A stretch of 11,531 bases of DNA, from positions 1 to 11,531 of the forward strand of contig JANOBJ010000321.1 in the NCBI GenBank assembly GCA_031411575.1, in the 5' to 3' direction. Below are positions 1 to 5,900 of the stretch, piece after piece. Made by a program: the position numbers and the translations under genes. Positions within the stretch are counted from its first letter, which is position 1; every line of letters starts with the position of its first letter. Origin of the DNA: JANOBJ01 sp031411575 (GTDB lineage: Bacteria > Pseudomonadota > Gammaproteobacteria > Burkholderiales > Burkholderiaceae_C). The notes under the pieces are model-generated. The model had not been told where the DNA came from. It saw only the letters and a program-made list of their open reading frames with translations, and made no database searches.

Positions 1-669
1 GGCGTCAAAATCACCGTCGCGCACCCGGCTCGCGGCAAACGACAACTGTTTCAGTGGCCGGTTGATCAGCCGCGCAATGACCGCCGCGCCCGCCAGCGAC
101 AGCACCGCTGCCGTGATCAGCCAGATCAGCCAGGTGCGCCCGCCCACGGGCTTCACGCGCGACCGGTCCATCAGCAGCCAGTAGGTGTCGCTGTCAATGA
201 CAAAGCCGACCCACAGCCCTTCTTCGCCATTCACATTGCGCGCCACCATGGTGCCGGGGCCCAGGCGCGCGGCCAGTTCCTCGGTGATGCGCTCGTCGAG
301 CGTGCTTTTGTCGAACAGCTGGAACTTGTCGCCAGGTTCGCGCGGCAGGATGCGCACGCCTTCCTGGTCGGCCAGCGTCTTGATCAGCGAGACCCGCGCA
401 ATCGCATCGGAATACACCAGCGCGGCGCGGCTCAGGTTGACCAGCGAGGCGATCTGTTGCGCGGTCTGGATGGCGCGCGGCTCGTATTCCAGCGCACGGA
501 AGGTTTGCAGCCAGGCCACCGTGCTGCCAAACAGCAGCAGCGCCAGCATGATGAAGGTGCGCCAGAAAAGGCTCAGGCCCAGCTTGCGCTGCATGGACAG
601 CGGCACCGGCGCCGTCTCAAGCGGCGCGGGGCTGGTGAAATCAATCTGCGTTTCCGCCGGCGCGTTCAA
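1..669 (-). CDS. Sensor histidine kinase, EnvZ/RisS-like, N-terminal part (C-terminus beyond the window)
   Basis: This is the membrane sensor partner of the OmpR/RisA-type regulator encoded just upstream on the same strand. The 223 codons present show a cytoplasmic tail, a first membrane segment at about residues 36-53 (TFIMLALLLFGSTVAWL), a periplasmic sensor region at about 54-178, a second membrane segment at about 180-200, and the start of a HAMP linker (LINRPLKQLSFAASRVRDGD). The phosphoacceptor histidine and ATPase domains would lie to the left of position 1. No ATG opens the frame: upstream it runs to a TGA at 697-699 without one. I chose TTG at 667-669 because GGGAG lies 8 nt before it. 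An internal ATG at 592-594 (MQRKLG) is the alternative and would still keep both membrane segments. The gene begins 86 nt after the regulator's stop, which suggests co-transcription. Kinase identity rests on topology, HAMP and context, since the catalytic half is not visible. Confidence 0.85.
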   Translation of the reverse strand, partial: MNAPAETQIDFTSPAPLETAPVPLSMQRKLGLSLFWRTFIMLALLLFGSTVAWLQTFRALEYEPRAIQTAQQIASLVNLSRAALVYSDAIARVSLIKTLADQEGVRILPREPGDKFQLFDKSTLDERITEELAARLGPGTMVARNVNGEEGLWVGFVIDSDTYWLLMDRSRVKPVGGRTWLIWLITAAVLSLAGAAVIARLINRPLKQLSFAASRVRDGDFDA

Positions 670-677
670 ATCATGGG

Positions 678-682
678 CTCCC
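678..682 (-). promoter_or_regulatory. Shine-Dalgarno GGGAG deciding the TTG start of the sensor kinase
   Basis: The minus strand reads GGGAGCCCATGATTTGAAC. GGGAG is 8 nt from the TTG that opens the long kinase frame, and only 3 nt from an ATG in another frame that terminates after two codons (ATG ATT TGA). The spacing favours TTG. Confidence 0.55.
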
Positions 683-755
683 TGTGTCTCCCGAGGTCAG
701 GCAGGCATGAAGTGGCTCGCTGGCAGGGCAGCCAGCGGCAGGGCAGTAGCGGCTT

Positions 756-1487
756 TTAGCCCGCACCGTCCGGCACAAACACGTAACCCACACCCCAAAC
801 CGTCTGAATATACCGTGGCGCCGCCGCATCGACCTCAACCAATTTGCGCAGGCGCGACACCTGCACGTCCAGGCTGCGGTCAAACGGCTCGAATTCGCGG
901 CCGCGCGCCAGCTGGGCGAGCTTTTCGCGCGACAGCGGCTGGCGCGGGTGCCGCACCAGCGCCTTGAGCATGGCGAACTCGCCCGTGGTCAGCGGTAGTT
1001 CTTCCTCGTTTTTGCGCAGCGTGCGCGCGCCCAGATCGAAGGAGAAGGGGCCGAAGGTCACCACTTCGTTGTCGGTCGACGGTGCGCCCGGCGCCTCCTG
1101 CGGCGGGCGGCGGCGCAGCACCGCATGCACGCGGGCCAGCAGTTCGCGCGGGTTGAAGGGTTTGCCCAGGTAGTCGTCGGCACCCACTTCCAGGCCGACG
1201 ATGCGGTCCACGTCTTCGCCCTTGGCGGTCAGCATGATGATCGGGGTGCGGTCATTGGCCGCGCGCAGGCGGCGGCAGATCGACAGGCCGTCTTCGCCCG
1301 GCATCATCAGATCGAGGACGATCAGGTCAACCGTGTCACGCAAAAGTATTCGGTTGAGGGCCTTGCCATCTTCGGCAACCATGATCTCGAAACCTTCCTG
1401 CGTCAGGTAGCGGCGCAGGAGATCGCGGATGCGGGCGTCGTCGTCCACCACCACGATCTTGTCGGTTCGGCTTGCGGGTTGATTCAT
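756..1487 (-). CDS. ompR: Response regulator, OmpR/RisA family
   Basis: A 243-residue two-component response regulator that binds DNA when phosphorylated by its sensor kinase. The receiver domain spans about residues 10-125: acidic pair D15/D16 (VVVDDDARIRDLL), phospho-acceptor D59 in VLDLMMPGEDG, T87 and K109 (GKPFNPRELLAR). An OmpR/PhoB winged-helix domain follows at about 143-240, with EPFDRSLDVQVSRLRKLVE and the terminal hairpin WGVGYVFVPDG. The VLDLMMPGEDG and KPFNPREL blocks are typical of the OmpR/RisA branch; from memory it is very close to Bordetella RisA. The ATG at 1485-1487 has AGGGG four bases upstream. The gene leads a two-gene unit with the kinase and faces a divergent operon of exported proteins, so envelope control is plausible. 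The symbol is by family; risA would be an equally good name, and the actual targets are unknown. Confidence 0.95.
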   Translation of the reverse strand: MNQPASRTDKIVVVDDDARIRDLLRRYLTQEGFEIMVAEDGKALNRILLRDTVDLIVLDLMMPGEDGLSICRRLRAANDRTPIIMLTAKGEDVDRIVGLEVGADDYLGKPFNPRELLARVHAVLRRRPPQEAPGAPSTDNEVVTFGPFSFDLGARTLRKNEEELPLTTGEFAMLKALVRHPRQPLSREKLAQLARGREFEPFDRSLDVQVSRLRKLVEVDAAAPRYIQTVWGVGYVFVPDGAG

Positions 1488-1503
1488 GTTTCCCCTATGG
1501 AAA

Positions 1504-1581
1504 TTTGTAACAGAGCCGATTTTGAGGTGCTATCCGCCTCGATTCCGCTTTTTGCCCCCGCTCTTGACACATTGTTACAAA
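1504..1581. promoter_or_regulatory. Candidate OmpR-type operator: perfect 9-bp inverted half-sites
   Basis: In the 167-base divergent gap, TTTGTAACA (1504-1512) and its exact reverse complement TGTTACAAA (1573-1581) are 60 bases apart. OmpR-family winged-helix regulators bind half-sites containing GTTAC/GAAAC-type cores, so this is a reasonable self-regulation site for the adjacent regulator gene. One half-site lies close upstream of the regulator's start codon. A TTGACA (1564-1569) sits beside the other on the plus strand, but I see no matching -10 box. The binding role is inferred from motif and position. Confidence 0.4.
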
Positions 1582-1654
1582 AGTTGCCCCGCCGTTCAAG
1601 GGGTTCACGCCAGAGATGTGATCCTCGGTCATTCTCAAAGCGTTCAAGAACTAT

Positions 1655-1945
1655 ATGAAGCTGTTGCTGTTGTTCATGTTGCCGGCCACTGCGGCCACTC
1701 TGGCTTTCGCGCAAGCCCCCACCGGGGCCAGCGACGAAGGCCAGATCAGCTATGAAAAGCGGCTGATTCACCTGCGATCAGACCTGCGATCGAGCCTGTC
1801 CGCGCAGCCGCGCGCCACCCCGGATCAGCCCGCGCCCGCCGCGCGCCAGCTGTCCGCCCAGGAGCGCGCGGAGTTGCGCCAGCAGCTGCGCCAGCAGTAC
1901 AAGCCGATTTCGCCGCAACCGCCGCCCAAGGGCGTGAAACCTTGA
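1655..1945 (+). CDS. Small exported protein of unknown function
   Basis: A 96-residue protein I do not recognise. Residues 1-19 form a clear Sec signal peptide (MKLLLLFMLPATAATLAFA) with probable cleavage after AFA at residue 19. The mature part of about 77 residues is hydrophilic, rich in Arg, Gln, Ala and Pro, with a predicted helix (LSAQERAELRQQLRQQYKP) and a proline-rich tail (ISPQPPPKGVKP). It has no cysteine and no further membrane segment. Two tandem 12-base units at 1770-1793 encode LRSD-LRSS. The ribosome site is weak (AAGA region, 1647-1650). Its TGA (1943-1945) shares its last base with the first possible ATG of the next gene, which points to translational coupling with the DUF1800 gene. 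A periplasmic helper of the downstream products is conceivable, but nothing in the sequence shows that. Confidence 0.7.
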   Translation: MKLLLLFMLPATAATLAFAQAPTGASDEGQISYEKRLIHLRSDLRSSLSAQPRATPDQPAPAARQLSAQERAELRQQLRQQYKPISPQPPPKGVKP

Positions 1946-3717
1946 TGCGGGGCGTTTTCCGGCATGAACCCGCTGTGGTCTGCGCACCGTTGTTCTCTGC
2001 ACCGTCATCCCGGTCGCTCCCGATGGTCGGGTCCGGTTCAGGGTCCGGGCTTCGCGGGTGGGTGCCTCGAGTCGTGCTGTGCCTGGGCCTGCTCGCGGGC
2101 CTGACCAGCATCGGCAAGGCCGCACCCGCAACGCTCAGCGCCGCCGAGGCGCGGCATCTGCTGGCGCGTACTGGTTTCTCGCCGACCCAGCCCGAGGTTG
2201 AAGCGCTGACAGGGCAGGGCGCGCCGAGCGCCGTGGCCGAGCTGGTGGAGCGGGCGCAGGCCTCGCGCCCGGCTCATCCGGCGCCGGCTTTTGTGGCCGA
2301 GCCGCCGCCGATCCCCCTGAACCTGCTCAAGACGCGCGAAGAGCAGGTGGCCGCCAACCAGCAGCAGTTTCGCGAGGGGCTGGCGATCAAGACCTGGTGG
2401 GTGCGCGAGATGCTCGAGACGCGCACCCCGCTGGCCGAGCGCATGACGCTGTTCTGGCACAGCCACTTTGCCACCTCGCAGCAGAAGGTGATTCGCTCGC
2501 AGCCGATGTGGGTGCAGCACCAGCTGCTGCGCACGCATGCGCTGGGCAACTTCCGCACGCTGCTGCACGCCGTGGCCCGGGACCCGGCCATGCTGGTGTA
2601 CCTGGACGGCGCCAACAGCCGCAAGGAGGCGCCCAACGAGAACTTTGCGCGTGAGGTGATGGAACTGTTCACCCTGGGCGAGGCCACGCGCAGCGCCGAA
2701 GGCCTGGGCGGCTACACCGAGCAGGATATCCAGCAAGCCGCCCGCGCCTTCACCGGCTGGAGCGTGGACCGGCGCGATTTCAGTTTTCAGGCCCGACCGG
2801 CGTTTCATGACGCGGGCAGCAAGACCGTGCTGGGCAGGAGCGGCGCATTCGATGGTGACGCCGTGCTCGATGTGCTGCTGGAGCAGCCTGCAGCCGCACG
2901 GCTGGTGGTGGGCAAGCTCTGGAAGGAATTTGTCTCGCCAGCGCCCCAGGGCGCGGCTGAGCAGCGGGAGTTTGACGCCGCGGCGAAACGCTTTCGTGAC
3001 AGCGGCTACGACACCGGCGTGGCGCTGCGCGCGCTGCTGCTGACCGACGCATTCTGGTCCACCGGCAACCGCGGCAGCCTGATCAAGTCGCCGGTGGAAC
3101 TGGTGGTGGGCACGGTGCGGCAGTTTGGCTTTGGCGCCACCGAGCTGGTGCCGTTTGTGCTCAAGTCTTCGCAGCTCGGGCAGAACCTGCTGGCACCGCC
3201 CAACGTCAAGGGCTGGCCGGGCTACACCGAATGGATCAACGCCACCACGCTGCTGGAGCGCAAGCGCTTCACCGAGCAGCTGTTCCGCGCGGTCGAACTG
3301 AAGGGCGAATCCAGCGCACCGCCGATCGCGTTTGGGCCGTCGGGGCAGGTGGGGCCCGGCATGAACATGGGCGCCGGTAGCGAGATGGCCGCCGGCGGCA
3401 TGCGACCGATGCAGCAGATGCGCGAAGAGTTCGGTGCTGAAACGGGCGGCCGCGGCAGCAACCGGCAGGCGCTGGCGCTGTTGGGCCGCGACGGCATCCT
3501 GCGCGTGGGGCAGGGCATGGCGAAGATCACGTTTGATCCCGACGCCTGGCTGGCGCGCTACGGCGGCCACGCCGACCGCGTGCCCACCGACGAGGTGCGC
3601 CAGCGGCTGGAGCAGGCCTTGCTGCCGGTGCCGGCCACCCAGGCCATTCCTGCGGGCACGGTGGGCGTGGCGTACCTGCGCGCGCTGACGCTCGACCCGG
3701 CCTACCAGCTCAAATAA
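1945..3717 (+). CDS. DUF1800 family exported protein
   Basis: A protein of up to 590 residues in the DUF1800 family (Pfam PF08811), whose biochemical function is not established. Family marks are an early LLARTGFSPTQPEV (72-85), WWVREMLETRTPLAERMTLF (151-170) followed by WHSHF, the signature NENFAREVMELFTLGE (231-246), YTEQDIQQAARAFTGW (257-272), and near the end LLAPPNVKGWPGYTEWI (415-431). A hydrophobic stretch at about 42-56 (VVLCLGLLAGLTSIG) before KAAPA looks like a Sec signal, so the true start may be later than ATG 1945: ATG 2023 or GTG 2062 would give a normal signal-peptide length. I kept 1945 because it overlaps the previous stop by one base. Residues about 455-500 form a Met/Gly-rich low-complexity insert. 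A DUF1501 gene follows after 40 bases, the usual partner of this family. Family assignment is firm; start and function are not. Confidence 0.9.
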   Translation: MRGVFRHEPAVVCAPLFSAPSSRSLPMVGSGSGSGLRGWVPRVVLCLGLLAGLTSIGKAAPATLSAAEARHLLARTGFSPTQPEVEALTGQGAPSAVAELVERAQASRPAHPAPAFVAEPPPIPLNLLKTREEQVAANQQQFREGLAIKTWWVREMLETRTPLAERMTLFWHSHFATSQQKVIRSQPMWVQHQLLRTHALGNFRTLLHAVARDPAMLVYLDGANSRKEAPNENFAREVMELFTLGEATRSAEGLGGYTEQDIQQAARAFTGWSVDRRDFSFQARPAFHDAGSKTVLGRSGAFDGDAVLDVLLEQPAAARLVVGKLWKEFVSPAPQGAAEQREFDAAAKRFRDSGYDTGVALRALLLTDAFWSTGNRGSLIKSPVELVVGTVRQFGFGATELVPFVLKSSQLGQNLLAPPNVKGWPGYTEWINATTLLERKRFTEQLFRAVELKGESSAPPIAFGPSGQVGPGMNMGAGSEMAAGGMRPMQQMREEFGAETGGRGSNRQALALLGRDGILRVGQGMAKITFDPDAWLARYGGHADRVPTDEVRQRLEQALLPVPATQAIPAGTVGVAYLRALTLDPAYQLK

Positions 3718-3757
3718 CCCGTTCACCCGTAAACCCCTCACCCACCCCGGGCACACC

Positions 3758-4954
3758 ATGCAACGCCGCCACTTCATCTCGCTATTGGGTTCGGCCTCTG
3801 GCGCGGCCTTGCTCACGCAGCACGCGCCGGGCTGGGCCCAGGCCGTACGCGAGGCGCAGCGCACGGTGGCGAGCACCGCCGACCGTATCCTGATCCTGAT
3901 CGAGCTCAAGGGTGGCAACGATGGCCTGAACACGGTGATTCCATACGCCGACCCGGCCTACGCGCAGTTTCGCAGCACCCTGGCGATCCCGCGCGACAGC
4001 GTGCTGGCGCTGGACGCCCGCACCGGCCTGCACCCCGAGCTCAAGAGCCTGTTGCCGCTGTGGGAGAAGCGCGAGCTCGCCATCGTGCAGGGTGTGGGCT
4101 ACCCGCAGCCGAATCTGTCGCACTTTCGGTCCATCGAGATCTGGGCCACCTCGTCGCGCGCCGACGAATACCTGGACACCGGCTGGGTCGGCCGCGCCAT
4201 GAAGGCCGGCGTCGGCGACAAGGCGGCCTACACGGCCGAAGGTGTGCTGATCGGCGGTGCCGAATTTGGCGTGCTGGCGGGCGCCCGCGCCGTGTCGCTC
4301 AACAACCCGGAATCGTTTTTGCAGAACGCGCGTTTTGCGGCGCCGCGCGAGATGCAGGGCAACGCCGCGCTGCAGCACCTGCTGCGGGTGGAAGGTGATG
4401 TACTCTCGGCCGCCGCGGGCTTGCGGGCTGACAAGTTTGACTTCAAGACCGAGTTCCCGACGGGCGCGTTTGGCAACTCGGTGCGCGCCGCCGCGCAGGT
4501 GGTGGCGTCGCAGCGCGGCAGGGCGGGCGTACCGGTGATCACCCTGAGCCTGGGCAGTTTTGACACCCACCAGAACCAGTTGAACCCGCATGCCAATTTG
4601 CTGCGCCAGCTGGCCGAAGGCATTGCTGCGCTGCGCGGCGCGCTGACCGAGCTGGACGCCTGGGACCGCACGCTGGTGATGACGTTTTCCGAGTTTGGCC
4701 GCCGCGCCCGGCAGAACCAGAGCCAGGGCACCGACCACGGTACCGCGGCGCCGCACATCGTGGCCGGTGGCGCGGTGCGCGGCGGCCTGTACGGCCAGCC
4801 GCCCGATTTTTCGCGTCTGGACGGCGCGCAGAACCTGCTCTACACCACCGACTTCCGCCAGCTCTATGCGACCATCGCCGAAGACTGGTGGGGGATCGCG
4901 CCCGACAAGGTGGTGCGCGGCCGGTTTGATCCTCTTTCCTTTATCGCCACCTGA
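3758..4954 (+). CDS. DUF1501 family protein, Tat-exported
   Basis: A 398-residue DUF1501 protein (Pfam PF07394), a family related to the alkaline phosphatase/sulfatase superfamily but without an assigned substrate. The N-terminus MQRRHFISLLG is a twin-arginine motif followed by a hydrophobic stretch and probable cleavage after WAQA (about residue 29), so it is likely exported folded, perhaps with bound metal. Conserved blocks are ELKGGNDGLNTV (49-60), NLSHFRSIEIW (119-129), LGSFDTHQNQ (265-274), MTFSEFGRRARQN (308-320) and GTDHGTAAPH (324-333). D54, D269/H271 and D326/H327 are the obvious candidate metal ligands by comparison with the superfamily. Length is normal and both ends are intact. 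It sits between the DUF1800 gene (40-base gap) and the SIMPL gene (17-base gap), very probably in one operon. The ribosome site before the ATG is poor. Enzymatic activity is an inference from the fold family. Confidence 0.93.
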   Translation: MQRRHFISLLGSASGAALLTQHAPGWAQAVREAQRTVASTADRILILIELKGGNDGLNTVIPYADPAYAQFRSTLAIPRDSVLALDARTGLHPELKSLLPLWEKRELAIVQGVGYPQPNLSHFRSIEIWATSSRADEYLDTGWVGRAMKAGVGDKAAYTAEGVLIGGAEFGVLAGARAVSLNNPESFLQNARFAAPREMQGNAALQHLLRVEGDVLSAAAGLRADKFDFKTEFPTGAFGNSVRAAAQVVASQRGRAGVPVITLSLGSFDTHQNQLNPHANLLRQLAEGIAALRGALTELDAWDRTLVMTFSEFGRRARQNQSQGTDHGTAAPHIVAGGAVRGGLYGQPPDFSRLDGAQNLLYTTDFRQLYATIAEDWWGIAPDKVVRGRFDPLSFIAT

Positions 4955-4971
4955 ACCTGAAAGCCTGATTC

Positions 4972-5679
4972 GTGAATGCTACAAAAATAATAGCTGCTTG
5001 TGCCCTGCTGGCGTGCACCAGCGCCCCTTTTGCGCAAAATATGGCGTTCCCGGTGCCACAGAACGTGGTCACGCTGGCGGCCAGCGGCACGGTTGAGGTG
5101 CAGCAGGATCTGCTGTCAATTTCGATGAACACCACCAAGGAAGGGCCGGACGCCGCCACGGTGCAGGCCCAGCTCAAAGTGGCGCTGGATGCCGCGCTGA
5201 CCGAAGCCAAAAAAGCCAGCCAGCCCGGCCAGCTCGATGTGCGCACCGGCAACTTCAGCCTCTACCCGCGCTACGCCCGCGACGGCAAGGTCAATGGCTG
5301 GCAGGGCACGACCGAACTCGTGCTCGAAGGCCGCGACTTCGCGCGCATCAGCACCACGGCCGGCAAGATCCAGACGTTGACGCTCGGCAACGTGAGCTTT
5401 GGCCTGAGCCGCGAGCAACGCACCAAGGTGGAAGCCGAAGCGCAGACCATCGCGATCGACCGCTTCAAGGCAAAGGCCGACACGATTGCCAAGGGCTTCG
5501 GATTTGCCGGCTACACCCTGCGCGAAGTCGCCGTGAACGCCAACGACCAGGGCTTCCAGCCCCGCCCGCGCATGATGGCCCTGGAAGCCAAGTCGTCGAT
5601 GGCCGACGCGGCGGTGCCGGTGGAGGCGGGCAAGAGTTCGGTGGTGGTGACGGTATCGGGGGCGGTTCAGTTGAAGTGA
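4972..5679 (+). CDS. SIMPL-domain (DUF541) periplasmic protein
   Basis: A 235-residue envelope protein with a SIMPL domain (DUF541, Pfam PF04402; relatives include Brucella BP26/Omp28 and E. coli YggE). The start is GTG at 4972. The N-terminus MNATKIIAACALLACTSAPFAQ is a signal peptide with likely cleavage after PFA (residue 21). LLAC at 12-15 could also be read as a weak lipobox, so a lipoprotein cannot be excluded. The domain begins with VVTLAASGTVEVQQDLLSISM (32-52), continues through LYPRYARDGKVNGWQGTTEL (97-116) and VSFGLS (141-146), and ends with SSVVVTVSGAVQLK (222-235), all typical of the family. Molecular function is poorly defined; homologues form ring-like oligomers or affect stress tolerance. 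It closes the four-gene exported set, 17 bases after the DUF1501 stop. The first 30 bases are unusually AT-rich and resemble a family-wide intergenic repeat. Confidence 0.88.
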   Translation: MNATKIIAACALLACTSAPFAQNMAFPVPQNVVTLAASGTVEVQQDLLSISMNTTKEGPDAATVQAQLKVALDAALTEAKKASQPGQLDVRTGNFSLYPRYARDGKVNGWQGTTELVLEGRDFARISTTAGKIQTLTLGNVSFGLSREQRTKVEAEAQTIAIDRFKAKADTIAKGFGFAGYTLREVAVNANDQGFQPRPRMMALEAKSSMADAAVPVEAGKSSVVVTVSGAVQLK

Positions 5680-5690
5680 TTCTGGAGTGA

Positions 5691-5885
5691 TTTTGGACTG
5701 TTTTCGGCCTGTTGTCCGCGTCTCTTGGTCATAGTTTGCTATTGATTTGATAGTGACCGAGTTGCCGTACCCTGCATTGCTTCCGGGTGTCCGCGGTCAG
5801 GCCGGGCAATACAACGCTAGTACTATCAAATGAATAGCAAACTATGACCAAGAGACGCCGACCAGAGGCCTGAAACACCCCAAAA
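5691..5885. repeat. Large palindromic element between convergent genes
   Basis: The arms 5691-5754 and 5822-5885 (64 bases each) are inverted copies matching at 56 of 64 positions by hand alignment. The inner 35 bases (5720-5754 with 5822-5856) differ at one position. The loop of 67 bases (5755-5821) has a small internal pairing possibility, TTGCC at 5762-5766 with GGCAA at 5805-5809. The element fills most of the 221-base gap between the SIMPL stop and the dehydrogenase stop, and could act as a two-way transcription barrier. Neither side ends in the T-run of a standard intrinsic terminator, and I see no target-site duplication. Its AT-rich core (ATAGTTTGCTATTGATTTGA) resembles intergenic repeats I recall from Comamonadaceae genomes. 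It may be a MITE-like or REP-like repeat; a coding role is unlikely. Confidence 0.8.
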
Positions 5886-5900
5886 ATGTCCATCAGAGCC

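Noticed and set aside
185..967. A 260-codon plus-strand frame across the kinase and regulator genes
   Set aside because: It crosses the end of the regulator and the start of the kinase, both supported by domains on the minus strand; its Ser/Arg/Ala-rich product looks like a shadow.
1564..1592. TTGACA as the -35 box of a promoter for the exported-protein operon
   Set aside because: No -10-like hexamer occurs 16-18 bases downstream (the DNA there is GC-rich), so I list it only as a note beside the inverted repeat.
2038..3933. A 631-codon open frame on the minus strand opposite the DUF1800 gene
   Set aside because: It is opposite a recognised gene, runs into the DUF1501 gene and intergenic DNA, is rich in His/Arg/Gln/Leu as expected for an antisense frame of high-G+C coding DNA, and shows no domain I recognise.
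3782..4756. A 324-codon minus-strand frame opposite the DUF1501 gene
   Set aside because: Same reasoning: lies wholly inside a well-supported gene and has antisense-type composition without motifs.
5685..5891. Target-site duplication flanking the palindromic element
   Set aside because: The bases on either side (GAGTGA and ATGTCC) do not repeat, so insertion as a transposable element is not demonstrated.
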